Shown: positions 1 through 8,394 of the stretch, piece after piece
Position numbering within the stretch: position 1 is the stretch's first letter
How the letters are laid out: each line of letters opens with the position of its first letter
Assembly (NCBI GenBank): GCA_035560235.1
Contig: DATMAG010000093.1
Coordinates: 1 to 64,000, forward strand
DNA length: 64,000 nucleotides
Source of the DNA: DASRDU01 sp035560235
GTDB lineage: Bacteria; Acidobacteriota; Blastocatellia; RBC074
Direction of reading: 5' to 3'
Translations under genes and position numbers: made by a program
The notes under the pieces: model-generated
What the model was told of the DNA's origin: nothing
What the model saw: only the letters and a program-made list of their open reading frames with translations
Databases searched by the model: none

Positions 1-2
1 TA

Positions 3-1056
3 AGTTAGTGTGCAAAATTAATCTGGTATTTTGAGCCGATCCCTTTGAGGACTTCTGTGAGCGCTCGCAAGAGAGCCTTAAATGATTCGTAAGCATTCAA
101 AGGTAACCAGTGGTACTTGATCATGCGCCACAGGATTTCGATCAGGTTCAGTTCCGGGGAGTAGGCCGGGAGGAGATAAACAAACAAGCCGCGCGCTTCC
201 CAGGCTTCCAGGCGAGCCTGGAATTCATCGCTGGTATGGATCGGAGCTTGATCGATGACGACGACCGTCAGCTTGGTGATGATCAAGCTGAGGTGGTCAA
301 AACAAGCGATCACGATCTGAGAGGTGATCGAGACTTGCTCGAAGACAAACGGATGAAAACGATGGTCGAGGCTGAAGAAGGCTAGGACGTTGATGCGCTC
401 ACTGGTCGCGGCCGGCAGTTCGATGGTCTCACCGACCGACTGCCAGGCGTAAGGCACGCAAGGGTCGAGGGTGAAACCGGCGCCATCAAAGTAGTAAAGA
501 TCCAACTCGCCGGCTTCGGCCTGGGCGCGGAAGCCTTCCAGTTCGGCCTTCGCCGCTTGAAAGTCAGCCTCGTCGCGTTTGCCGCGCGAACTGCGGCGCA
601 GCCGCTTCCAAGTTTTGCCGCCCTTTTTGAGCAGGCGTTTGAGCGTCTCACGGCTGATCTTTTTGCCGGTCCTGGCTTCGATCTTGGCCAGACCTCGTTG
701 CGAAGAGCGCGGGTCTCGCTCGACAATTTTGATCGCCTGCTTTTGCTCTTTTTCATTCAGGATGGGGGGGCGCCCACGCCCCGCTTGATCGTGAAGACCG
801 GCGGTTCCTTCGTCTGCCCAGCGATCGAGCCAGTGGCTGACGGTATCGCGATCTACTTCATAGATGTCCGCGATGTGATCGACGCTATATCCGCGCGCAC
901 TGAGTAGCACCGCGTGAGCACGCCTCCGAACTTGCTCATTACCTGTTTTCATGAGGAGTCGTAATTCCTCGGATTGTTCAGCGCTTAACTCGTTGACGAA
1001 TCTTGTTGGGGTTTTCATTGCTTGAGATTATACCAGAACGTTTTTGCCGATCAACT
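3..1056 (-). mobile_element. IS630-family insertion sequence, complete
   Basis: One transposase gene is flanked by imperfect terminal inverted repeats. Reading inward, positions 1-29 and the reverse complement of 1030-1058 share TAAGTT, then GCAAAA, then TCTGGTAT in identical register. The dinucleotide TA occurs at 1-2 and 1057-1058, as expected for IS630/Tc1-type insertion, which duplicates a TA target. The right end lies exactly in the stop codon of the neighbouring CARF-HEPN gene. The left end coincides with the first bases of the window, so the sequence that originally followed the CARF-HEPN gene is out of view. The boundaries are seen directly; the family comes from the transposase. Confidence 0.85.
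5..1018 (-). CDS. IS630-family transposase
   Basis: Protein of 337 residues, usual for single-frame IS630 transposases. Residues about 30-85 form the helix-turn-helix part, including the DRDTVSHWLDRW recognition-helix region and a GRGRPP linker. The DDE catalytic triad is visible as D178 in YYFDGAGF, D256 in VVVIDQAPIH and E294 in PAYSPELNLIEILW, so the enzyme looks intact. The first acidic motif reads DGAGF where many family members have DE. The ATG at 1016-1018 is the natural start and the stop lies 2 bases inside the left end. It is on the same strand as the cas genes and starts 37 bases after the CARF-HEPN stop, so it may also be transcribed by read-through. Confidence 0.92.
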   Translation of the reverse strand: MKTPTRFVNELSAEQSEELRLLMKTGNEQVRRRAHAVLLSARGYSVDHIADIYEVDRDTVSHWLDRWADEGTAGLHDQAGRGRPPILNEKEQKQAIKIVERDPRSSQRGLAKIEARTGKKISRETLKRLLKKGGKTWKRLRRSSRGKRDEADFQAAKAELEGFRAQAEAGELDLYYFDGAGFTLDPCVPYAWQSVGETIELPAATSERINVLAFFSLDHRFHPFVFEQVSITSQIVIACFDHLSLIITKLTVVVIDQAPIHTSDEFQARLEAWEARGLFVYLLPAYSPELNLIEILWRMIKYHWLPLNAYESFKALLRALTEVLKGIGSKYQINFAH

Positions 1057-2261
1057 TATGCGTCGAGTTGATCAAGAAGACCAGCCACGTTTTTGATTCG
1101 CTGAATCAGATTTTTCGCGCTGTCAGCCTGACGATTCATTCCGCAATGCGCAACATCGTTACGCAACTGGCCAAGCTGATCCCAGACTTTCAGCAGGTCA
1201 TCAATCTGTGCCAGTCGTTCCAGTGGCTTCAGGTACGCCGATTCTTCACCGATTTCCTTCTGCTGTTTTCGTCGTTGCGCCTGATTGATGGCTTCCTCGA
1301 CGGGCAGACGTGCATCTCTATCCTGCGCAGCTTTGATCTTCAATTGTTCACACGCCCACGAAACCAGCCATTCTCTAGCCAGCGTAGCGGCCTGCATGTA
1401 CTGCTCGTGCTCTACATACCAGTGAACCAGCTTCCGCTGTGAGGCCAGCGTGTTCTCGTGGAATGGTTCGGTCGTAGCACGCACTTTGTCGAGCAGGAGC
1501 GTGAAGGGTCTGGCAAAGGTCTCGGTTTCAGTGATCGCGCGATTCAGTGCTGAAGTAACTTGTTCTGCCTTGTCACAAACCTCTGCCGGACGTGACAACC
1601 GCAGGGCTTGTGATAAGCCTTCCAGTCCGGCTCCGAGCGATTGCAGATGTCTTGGCAATTCGCTTTTAGGTGCGATTCGATCACGCCAGGCCTGCTGATG
1701 AGCATCTTTGAGAAATGTTGCCAGCTCGGAGGCGTTGCCGCGTTTGATGAACTGGTCAGTCGCAGTCGTCCAGTCCAGCAGACTGATAAATGGCGTCAAA
1801 TCAAATACGGGCGCCACTTCATCCTGCCGAGCTTCATACGCCCCATAGAGCAAATGCTGGAGGCGGATCTTCTTTGCTACGCGCAAAAATGCAGCCGCCA
1901 TTAAGGACAGCATCGGCAGCGAACGAAAGGCGTGCGTTACATCAAAGATGATCTCATCACCTTCGTCCAACACGCTAACCATCCGATCAAAGATTCCCCA
2001 CAGCTCCTGCTCGCTTTTTCCTGAAGGAATATCTACGGGAATCAGTCTGATAGGATGTCCATTAAGCGCATTTTGTAAATCAGCCCAATGCTGATGCTGC
2101 CTGGCCTCAGCCGTCAGCAACACCAGCATTTGCTCAGCCTCTACCCACTGCGCCAACGCGAAGGGGAATAACTTGGTTTTGACCGGTTGTTGCTGCCAGT
2201 TGTAAATAGTCTCCCTATAGTCGCCAGTTCCCAGAAAAGTCAGAATCTTTTTGCTACTCAT
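1056..2261 (-). CDS. CARF-HEPN ribonuclease, Csx1/Csx2-like (TM1812 family), 3' end abutted by IS630
   Basis: Probable cyclic-oligoadenylate-activated RNase of the type III system. The N-terminal CARF domain begins with ILTFLGTGDYRETIY, typical of the TM1812 group, and carries DVTHAFRSLP at about 107-116, the hallmark of the ligand-binding face. The C-terminal HEPN nuclease motif R-x4-H is present as R367 to H372 (RNDVAH). The start overlaps csm5 by 4 bases and has a strong GGAGG upstream. The stop codon TAA is built from the target TA plus the first base of the IS element, so the native C-terminus may have been a few residues longer. The catalytic motif is unaffected. By family knowledge it would be switched on by the Cas10 of this operon; that link is inference. 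Confidence 0.85.
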   Translation of the reverse strand: MSSKKILTFLGTGDYRETIYNWQQQPVKTKLFPFALAQWVEAEQMLVLLTAEARQHQHWADLQNALNGHPIRLIPVDIPSGKSEQELWGIFDRMVSVLDEGDEIIFDVTHAFRSLPMLSLMAAAFLRVAKKIRLQHLLYGAYEARQDEVAPVFDLTPFISLLDWTTATDQFIKRGNASELATFLKDAHQQAWRDRIAPKSELPRHLQSLGAGLEGLSQALRLSRPAEVCDKAEQVTSALNRAITETETFARPFTLLLDKVRATTEPFHENTLASQRKLVHWYVEHEQYMQAATLAREWLVSWACEQLKIKAAQDRDARLPVEEAINQAQRRKQQKEIGEESAYLKPLERLAQIDDLLKVWDQLGQLRNDVAHCGMNRQADSAKNLIQRIKNVAGLLDQLDA

Positions 2262-3520
2262 TTTGTGTCCTCCTGAAGTTGAAATTTAATCCAGCCGAAG
2301 GGCGCGTAGGCATTTTGCGCGTCACGCATCGCCAGTTTGCGCGATTTGGGATAGACAAATTCCGTGTGACGGTCTGCCAGTCTTAGCGCCTGCCGAAGGG
2401 CTGAAAATTGAGCGGGAGCAAGATGTTGTTCGAGTAACAAACCAATGGTCAGCTTGTGCCAGCCTGAGCCGTGTCCAAGCGAAAACCAGCAGGTATTTTC
2501 GGAGTCCTGAGCAATCTGATCACGCAAGTCAAGGTAAAAGTTGTAGACCTTGTCAACATTCACCCGTTCATTTTCTGTAGGAACCTGATCCAGATAATCA
2601 AGCTCCCATTCAATCAGGTCGAGCGCGAATCCATTTACAGCCTGCATCAATTGCGGCAGCGTAAATGCTTGTTGCGATGCCGCCCAGCCCAGTGTTTTTC
2701 TGGCGCGTTCGTGTTGCAGCAAGGCTTCTGCCCATTGCAGCCTGCCGTTAAGACGCTGCTTTTCATCTATTGCTTCCAGAAAAAGCCAATAATTTTTGTA
2801 GTCTGTGTGGACATCCCTAATGTGTGCTTGCTCTGCACGCGCTCCAGCGCTCAACACGCGTTCAGCAACAAGGATCAGTGACTGATTCGCAGGGACAGGC
2901 TGAGTGTCACCAATTTGCAAACAGCGAAACAGATCGAATCCGGCATCGCTGTTTACAGGCGAACGAAAGATATTCTCAGCTATCAACCGGTCGGCATCGT
3001 TCTCGGGCTTTTTGCTATGTGAAGAATTGATCTCATCAACAATTTTCCCCACGGCTTCCGGGTTCTCTTTAATTCGATGATATGCCCACGCAGTGCGGAA
3101 TGCGCCTTTCAATGAGGAACCTGGAATGTAGGCTTCATACGCTGGTGTGCGGGTTGCCACACGCACCTGCCCCTGTCCGCGCTGTTGCTCGTTCATCAGA
3201 TGGGTAGCAGCATCTTCCAGAAATGGCAGCGTGTAGCAGTGATAGGCCGGATTATTGAGCAGCAGCACAGACAAAAAATCCTTCAGACTTTTCTGTGCCA
3301 GCGACTCTGCCGCAACGCCTGCCAGCTTGCGTCCAAACGCTTCGGCCTCTTCCGGTTTGGCGGCAAACAGGCTGGAAAGATTCGGCACGGCGAATTGTTT
3401 TTCTCCGTCGCCGGGTCGCTCAACGATGTGATATTCCAGCGCCGTTAATTGATCGCCCGTGCCAATGTGGACAGGCGCTATGGTTTCGATTTCATAGCGC
3501 CAGCTTCGACTAAAGTTCAT
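2258..3520 (-). CDS. csm5: Type III-A effector subunit Csm5 (Cas7-like RAMP)
   Basis: Protein of 420 residues. It begins with an RRM/RAMP-type strand (WRYEIETIAPVHIGTGDQ) and contains the glycine-rich AYIPGSSLKGAFRTAW loop seen in Csm5 and related RAMPs at about residues 130-146. Csm5 caps the 3' end of the crRNA in the Csm complex and is associated with crRNA maturation. Translation is coupled to csm4 by an ATGA overlap at 3517-3520 and to the downstream CARF-HEPN gene by another 4-base overlap. A GAAAGGAG ribosome-binding site precedes the ATG. Position in the operon and the RAMP motif make the call secure, although Csm5 sequences diverge strongly. Confidence 0.88.
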   Translation of the reverse strand: MNFSRSWRYEIETIAPVHIGTGDQLTALEYHIVERPGDGEKQFAVPNLSSLFAAKPEEAEAFGRKLAGVAAESLAQKSLKDFLSVLLLNNPAYHCYTLPFLEDAATHLMNEQQRGQGQVRVATRTPAYEAYIPGSSLKGAFRTAWAYHRIKENPEAVGKIVDEINSSHSKKPENDADRLIAENIFRSPVNSDAGFDLFRCLQIGDTQPVPANQSLILVAERVLSAGARAEQAHIRDVHTDYKNYWLFLEAIDEKQRLNGRLQWAEALLQHERARKTLGWAASQQAFTLPQLMQAVNGFALDLIEWELDYLDQVPTENERVNVDKVYNFYLDLRDQIAQDSENTCWFSLGHGSGWHKLTIGLLLEQHLAPAQFSALRQALRLADRHTEFVYPKSRKLAMRDAQNAYAPFGWIKFQLQEDTK

Positions 3521-4575
3521 GTCTGCTCTCCTTTCAGTTGCAGGTAATAGGCCAGCCCATTGATGCGCGGCTGGAACGGCAACCCTTCGCGCGGCGTTTC
3601 ATCACAAAACAGCGAACCGTAATTCCTTCGTTCGCTGTCGCGCGGAAACGTAGCGCCTTCACTGAGCATAAAAAGCGTAGGCTTCCACGGTCGCGCCAGA
3701 CTGAGATGGGCGCTGTCGAGAATGCCCTTGCGCTTTTCGATACGAGCAAAGCTTTGTTCGGCCTGCTGCTTCAAATGCGTCTTGTCTGCTTCACTCGGAA
3801 ACAGCAATGACAGCGTCATCAGCCGCTCGCCCTGTGTGAATTGCTCAACGGGCAGCGCCTCATCTTTCATTTCCAGTTCGGCGTGCCCATAGCCAATCGT
3901 CGTTTCACCGCCCCAGCCTTTTTCGGCCAGAAAAGCAACCGCCGCACTGATCTGCATACGCCACGCTTCGTTTGCGCGCAGCAGAAAATAAAGCCCGGTG
4001 TGCGCCTCTCCGGCTCGTTGCGAAGCGATGACAGGGAATTGATACAACTGCCCGCCTTCGCCGCTGGTGGAATTGTCCAGCCGATTGAGTGTATTGCGCG
4101 TGATGGATACTGCCCTCAGCAGCGTAGAAAAAACAGAAAGCCGTTGCGCTTCGGTCAGCGTCACCAGCGCGCCTGCCTGCGCCTGAATCTGCGCGCCGTC
4201 TTCCAGCACGGACAAGCCCTCAGACTGTGCGCGCGCAATGAGCGTTTCTGAAACCCAGTTGGCTTTCTTTCGCTTCTTGCGCAGCTGATATTCTTCCACG
4301 CTCTCGCTTGAGTTGATTTCCTGCGCGGAAGCCCACAACGGACGTGGCAGGAAATGCAACAGGCCGGAGCCATCGCGCAAATACGGAAACAGCGAACTGA
4401 CCAGAAATGGAGGCGCAGAGCCTGCCGCTATCGCCTCGTCGAATTCGTGTAATAGACGTTCCAGCGCCGCGTTGCCATAGAGCGTCCTCAGCGTCCAGCA
4501 CAATGCACCAAACAATGTGTCTGAACGCAGCGGCTCTTTGGTCAGCGGCGACTGCATTCGCAGATAAACAATCAT
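3517..4575 (-). CDS. csm4: Type III-A effector subunit Csm4 (Cas5-like RAMP)
   Basis: Protein of 352 residues that would bind the 5' tag of the crRNA and connect Cas10 to the Csm3 backbone. The N-terminus (YLRMQSPLTKEPLRSDTLFGALCW) is the characteristic Csm4 opening, in which the SDTLFGALC stretch follows the first beta strand. A glycine-rich segment, AEKGWGGETTIGYGHAEL at about 218-235, matches the conserved C-terminal RAMP loop. The start ATG is preceded by GAAAGGAG. The gene is separated from csm3 by 12 bases and overlaps csm5 by 4 bases, so the three are clearly co-translated. No disruption is seen. Confidence 0.9.
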   Translation of the reverse strand: MIVYLRMQSPLTKEPLRSDTLFGALCWTLRTLYGNAALERLLHEFDEAIAAGSAPPFLVSSLFPYLRDGSGLLHFLPRPLWASAQEINSSESVEEYQLRKKRKKANWVSETLIARAQSEGLSVLEDGAQIQAQAGALVTLTEAQRLSVFSTLLRAVSITRNTLNRLDNSTSGEGGQLYQFPVIASQRAGEAHTGLYFLLRANEAWRMQISAAVAFLAEKGWGGETTIGYGHAELEMKDEALPVEQFTQGERLMTLSLLFPSEADKTHLKQQAEQSFARIEKRKGILDSAHLSLARPWKPTLFMLSEGATFPRDSERRNYGSLFCDETPREGLPFQPRINGLAYYLQLKGEQT

Positions 4576-4587
4576 TGCCGTCTCCTT

Positions 4588-5370
4588 TCACGATTGAAGT
4601 TGGGCGGCAAGCGCCTGAATTTTTTCAGCATTGAAAGCCGCCAGTGACTGGGTCGCCTGCTCAAAATCCAGTGCCGCCAGCGTTCCCGATTCGTAATCGC
4701 TCCTGGTTCTGATGACAGGTTCAGCCAGATGGAACCGCACCTGCCCGGAGCCGCGCGAACCGCTGCCACCCAGCGCCGAATCTTCCACCAGCCGCAGCGC
4801 GCGGAAGAGCATGGTCAGCAATGCTTCATCCGTCACGCTCAGGCCATTCACGCGATACGAACTGTAGAGCAGTGCAAAATTGAACTTGGAGCCCACCGGC
4901 ACGCGCTCCATCTGTCGCGGGCCGGACAGCGGCTTGGACGTGATGCGGTTGATGTTTACTTCCGTCTTGATCTCGACCTTCGGCAGTCCCTGTGTGTCTT
5001 CAAGTTCTTTCAGCCTTCTCATTGTCTCTTCATCAACAAAGGCATCTCGCACGGTCAGGCGTGTCGGGCCCACGGCGAGCGACCGATCAGCAGCGCGACC
5101 AAAGAGAAGACAAAGAGAATCATCCGGCTCGTTACCCGCTCCCTGATAGACTTTGCCGTCCGTCACTTTTCCTTCTGCCCATTCTGTCAGCGCGCGCATC
5201 TTGCCCTTCAGCGAAGAGCCGGGAATGTAAGGAAAACCATCCATTGCATTGCGGATGATCGGATTATCCATCCCGCCGATTTCATATCCGCCACCTGTCC
5301 CGCCGATGTGCAGCCCTGTCAGGCATTCGACTTTTCCATAAATCAAAACGTTGCCGTTGAATTCGCTCAT
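4588..5370 (-). CDS. csm3: Type III-A backbone subunit Csm3 (Cas7-like, target RNA endonuclease)
   Basis: Protein of 260 residues, slightly longer than many Csm3 proteins. It contains HIGGTGGGYEIGGMDNPIIR, with D35 in the position of the catalytic aspartate that cuts target RNA at 6-base intervals in studied Csm complexes. The following FPYIPGSSLKGKMRALTEW is the RAMP glycine-rich loop, and a second G-rich loop (GGSGSRGSGQVRF) lies near residue 205. Because the catalytic Asp is kept, target RNA cleavage is expected. An AAAGGAG site lies 7 bases before the ATG. The gene follows csm2 by 15 bases. Confidence 0.93.
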   Translation of the reverse strand: MSEFNGNVLIYGKVECLTGLHIGGTGGGYEIGGMDNPIIRNAMDGFPYIPGSSLKGKMRALTEWAEGKVTDGKVYQGAGNEPDDSLCLLFGRAADRSLAVGPTRLTVRDAFVDEETMRRLKELEDTQGLPKVEIKTEVNINRITSKPLSGPRQMERVPVGSKFNFALLYSSYRVNGLSVTDEALLTMLFRALRLVEDSALGGSGSRGSGQVRFHLAEPVIRTRSDYESGTLAALDFEQATQSLAAFNAEKIQALAAQLQS

Positions 5371-5385
5371 TGCTGATCTCCTTTC

Positions 5386-5859
5386 TTAGTTCTTCGGTGA
5401 GTGGAAATAGAAGTAGGCATAGAAAGCCTCGAAAAAGCTGGTGAACTCCTTAAGCTGGTCTTTGACATTGCCCCGTTTCAGGATTTGTTCTAAAGCCACA
5501 TCAAAGAAGTTTTTGAAATCCTTGCTGAGGGTGTCACGAGCTACAGCATAAGCAATTTGCGCCTGCAATAAGCGAAGCTTGACTTTGGCTGTGGCTTCTT
5601 CTGTGTTATTGGCTACCCGAATAAGATTGTAGAACTTGCGCACCTGCGTTCGGCTGTCGCTCTTTTCGCCTCTGGGGCGGTAGCTTGCCAGTTCCCGACC
5701 AAGCGCCTGCGCGTGTTCGAGTACTTCATCATCTGTGAAGGATCTCGTCTGAATCAGTTGCCTGAACTTTTGCAACGCTTGTGAGGGTTGTTCCTGCTGT
5801 TGTGATCGTCCGCCGGGCGTCTGCCCCGGCAGCCGATTGCGATCATGGTGTGATGGCAT
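5386..5859 (-). CDS. csm2: Type III-A small subunit Csm2 (Cas11-like)
   Basis: Protein of 157 residues, mostly helical after a Gln/Pro-rich, low-complexity N-terminal tail of about 28 residues. The conserved small-subunit core is visible: RTQVRKFYNLIRVAN, then KVKLRLLQAQIAYAVAR, and a C-terminal helical segment ending YAYFYFHSPKN. Csm2 forms the inner filament of the Csm complex, contacting the crRNA-target duplex. It lies 13 bases after cas10 and 15 bases before csm3, with an AAAGGAG ribosome-binding site. The tail is longer than in typical Csm2 proteins; otherwise nothing is unusual. Confidence 0.88.
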   Translation of the reverse strand: MPSHHDRNRLPGQTPGGRSQQQEQPSQALQKFRQLIQTRSFTDDEVLEHAQALGRELASYRPRGEKSDSRTQVRKFYNLIRVANNTEEATAKVKLRLLQAQIAYAVARDTLSKDFKNFFDVALEQILKRGNVKDQLKEFTSFFEAFYAYFYFHSPKN

Positions 5860-5872
5860 ACGTGAACTCCTT

Positions 5873-8338
5873 TCAGTGTTGTTGTGTTGATGTTTCCGTC
5901 TGTAGATGCCGTGTCCTGAGCGACACGTATCCGCCGATTACAGAGAGATGGTTTTTGAGACGAGGAATATCCGCGACGAGTTTATGACGCCACCGTCTGG
6001 TGTCTTCATCTGTTTTCGCTTTGACGTTGCGCACAACGCTGTAATGCAGGCGTGCCTGCCAGATTTTTTCTTCCGGTTTGTTGGGCTGAGCCGGGTCGCG
6101 GTGCGGGTCAATGTGATTGCGGTACAACTCAATCAGCGAGTAAACAAACTTGCGGGAAACGATATTGTCCTTTACGGCCTGAAGCAATTCATCGCCAAAT
6201 TGCTGCACCTGCGGCCACTCGCTCCACGCAATCCGTCGTTCGAGGAAAGCAAGCGCATTCTTGTCTTCGGCTTTAGCCACGGCATCGAGCTTTTCGCCTG
6301 TCTCCTGCGCCGCCAGTCCGGTAGGATATTTCGCTTTGCAAAGCGTGATTGCGCCCGACAAATGCAATTCCTGGTGCTGCCCGCAAAAGGCGCTGAATTC
6401 CTGTTGAATTGCGGCTGCCGTTGCAAGAACGTCATCCCACGCACCGATTAGAAAGAGGTCATCGCCGCCTGCATAGGTGGTGTACACATTGCGGCCTTGC
6501 AACAGCGAATTCAGATAGCCACTGAAAAACCATTCGAGCATCCGCGAGAGATTGGCAATTTTGGAAATGGGCCTTTCTCCTTCGGCATAGCCTTTGGCAA
6601 AGATCAGGCCGAGATTGTCCACATCCATTCTGAGCACGCCCAGAAATTCAGCGGCACCGTTTTCTTTGGGCAAGCGCGCCAGTTCGCCGAAGCGTACAAT
6701 TTCGCCCTGCCTTGTTGGCACATAACCGGCATACAACTCAAACCCGACAGCACACAAGCCAGAGGCAGCACCGGCAGGTATGAACTCAATCTGCGCATTG
6801 CGATCATCGGCCAGCCGCAGGCAGAGATCTGCGGCTGACACGGGCTGAATTTCACTCGACAAAAGCCAGCAGCGATTCAGCGCCGAAAATTCCAGCAGCA
6901 CATTTTCTGCAGCCCCGGTGAGGCGTTCGGCTTCGGTCACGCTTTGCGGTGCGCGGTAATGTGTAAGACCTGGTTGCCAGTCAGACTTCCGACGCAGTTG
7001 CAGCGTTTGCACTCTGGTCAGACTGCGTCCGATGACATCAAACAGCAGGCTGTTTTGGCTGCGTGGTCTGAGTGGTAGTTCTTCGTCATCCTCACGTGGC
7101 CTGATCTTTTGCTGCACGACATTGCTGATAGCGATCTGCTCCTGTGTCAAATCGCGCCCGGTATCCACGCACACACTGTCTCGCAATGGCATCAACCAGC
7201 AGTCGGCATCGAGGTATGTGTGAAACGATTGCTGCTTCAGTCGTGCAGTCCGCCTCCCCAGACGGTCGCGCAACTTGCCGAAATCTTTCATCCCTTCCCG
7301 GCTGGCAGCCAGGTCTGCGATGATGATGTTGACCGCACCGGCAAACTCGTCGAGTAGAAAGCGATTGATAGTCTGCCGCGCTTCGCGCAGTTGTTGTGCT
7401 ACTTCTTCTGTATTGGGCGCAAGCAGCAGGAAGTGGCCGCCGGTTGCCCACAGTACATTAACGCTCAGCAAACCGAGTCGTTCGCGCAGAAAATCGGCTA
7501 TTGTTTTCAGCAGCAGATCTACATAAAACGAGCGCCCCCGCAGCCTTCGTGCCAGTCCTTCCTGTAACTCTTCGCCGTTGAATCCGGGCTGGTAAATGAA
7601 CTTCTGAATGCCAGTCAGATCGCCTTCGATCAACAGGAATTCAGGTCTTTCCGTCGCCCCGCTTTCTGCAAAAGGAGCCAGACAAACGGCCAGTGCAGCC
7701 GTCATCCGGCTGTGGTCAAACAGCGAAATCGTCGGGTAATCAACGTAAGTAGCACTAGGAATGCACCACGTATATTTGTGCAGCAATGCTATTAACGAAT
7801 CGAAGTAAGCAGCAAAGCTGCTTGTTGGTAGTTTCTGATGATCGCTAATGAATGAATCCCACAACGCGGCATAGTCCTGTTGCAGAGAATTTCCGCTCCG
7901 CCGAAGCGGGAAGACCTCTGCTTTGTGCAGCGATAAGGCCTTGAGCGGATAGTAGAGGTTTTCTCCGGCAACGATGCGCTGCTGCAATTTGCTGATGCGA
8001 CGTTCCTGCTCCGCCTTGCTGAGTGCAATGCGTTCGGTGGCAGCTTCCAGTGGTTCTGTGATGGCGCTGCCTTTTTCGTCTTTTGGTCGCCTGTCACGTT
8101 CATAGGCTGCTGCCAAGCCATCTGCGCGCGCCACGAGTTGTTGCTTTGCGCTCCACGGCGATTCAACCGGCACATAATCGCGACAGGACTGAAACGCGAT
8201 AGGAACATGACGATCAATAAAATCAAGACTCCAGGCTTCGTGTTTGACTCCGGCATTTTCGTGCCAACACGCGCGCTGCTGGAATTTCCCGATGTCATGC
8301 AGCAATGCACCGAGTGCCAGTGATTCAAGTTCGGTCAT
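5873..8338 (-). CDS. cas10: Type III-A large subunit Cas10/Csm1 (HD nuclease and cyclic oligoadenylate synthase)
   Basis: Protein of 821 residues from the ATG at 8336-8338, which has AGGAG upstream and begins MTELESLALGALLHDIGK. An upstream in-frame extension to 8455 would overlap cas7 and lacks family resemblance. The HD nuclease motif H14-D15 is intact. The GDLTGIQKFIY motif at about 239-250 marks the first palm domain, RMDVDNLG at about 570-577 the second, and GGDD at about 624-627 is the cyclase centre. Single-stranded DNA cleavage and cyclic oligoadenylate signalling are therefore both expected. I see no CxxC...CxxC zinc cluster between the palms, which many Csm1 proteins have. The gene is separated from I-C cas7 by only 56 bases. 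Confidence 0.93.
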   Translation of the reverse strand: MTELESLALGALLHDIGKFQQRACWHENAGVKHEAWSLDFIDRHVPIAFQSCRDYVPVESPWSAKQQLVARADGLAAAYERDRRPKDEKGSAITEPLEAATERIALSKAEQERRISKLQQRIVAGENLYYPLKALSLHKAEVFPLRRSGNSLQQDYAALWDSFISDHQKLPTSSFAAYFDSLIALLHKYTWCIPSATYVDYPTISLFDHSRMTAALAVCLAPFAESGATERPEFLLIEGDLTGIQKFIYQPGFNGEELQEGLARRLRGRSFYVDLLLKTIADFLRERLGLLSVNVLWATGGHFLLLAPNTEEVAQQLREARQTINRFLLDEFAGAVNIIIADLAASREGMKDFGKLRDRLGRRTARLKQQSFHTYLDADCWLMPLRDSVCVDTGRDLTQEQIAISNVVQQKIRPREDDEELPLRPRSQNSLLFDVIGRSLTRVQTLQLRRKSDWQPGLTHYRAPQSVTEAERLTGAAENVLLEFSALNRCWLLSSEIQPVSAADLCLRLADDRNAQIEFIPAGAASGLCAVGFELYAGYVPTRQGEIVRFGELARLPKENGAAEFLGVLRMDVDNLGLIFAKGYAEGERPISKIANLSRMLEWFFSGYLNSLLQGRNVYTTYAGGDDLFLIGAWDDVLATAAAIQQEFSAFCGQHQELHLSGAITLCKAKYPTGLAAQETGEKLDAVAKAEDKNALAFLERRIAWSEWPQVQQFGDELLQAVKDNIVSRKFVYSLIELYRNHIDPHRDPAQPNKPEEKIWQARLHYSVVRNVKAKTDEDTRRWRHKLVADIPRLKNHLSVIGGYVSLRTRHLQTETSTQQH

Positions 8339-8362
8339 AGTTATTTTCTCCTGGTGAAAAGG

Positions 8363-8387
8363 TGGCGCGGGCTGGCAGTCCGCGCCA
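8363..8387. promoter_or_regulatory. Hairpin between cas7c and cas10
   Basis: Perfect 8-bp stem (8363-8370 with 8380-8387, TGGCGCGG/CCGCGCCA) with a 9-base loop, placed in the 56-base junction between the I-C and III-A parts. Read leftwards it is followed by CCTTTTC, a weak T-run. It could act as a partial terminator, an mRNA processing site or a stabiliser setting the ratio of the two modules. The hairpin is seen directly; its role is not known. Confidence 0.4.
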
Positions 8388-8394
8388 GGCTCAA

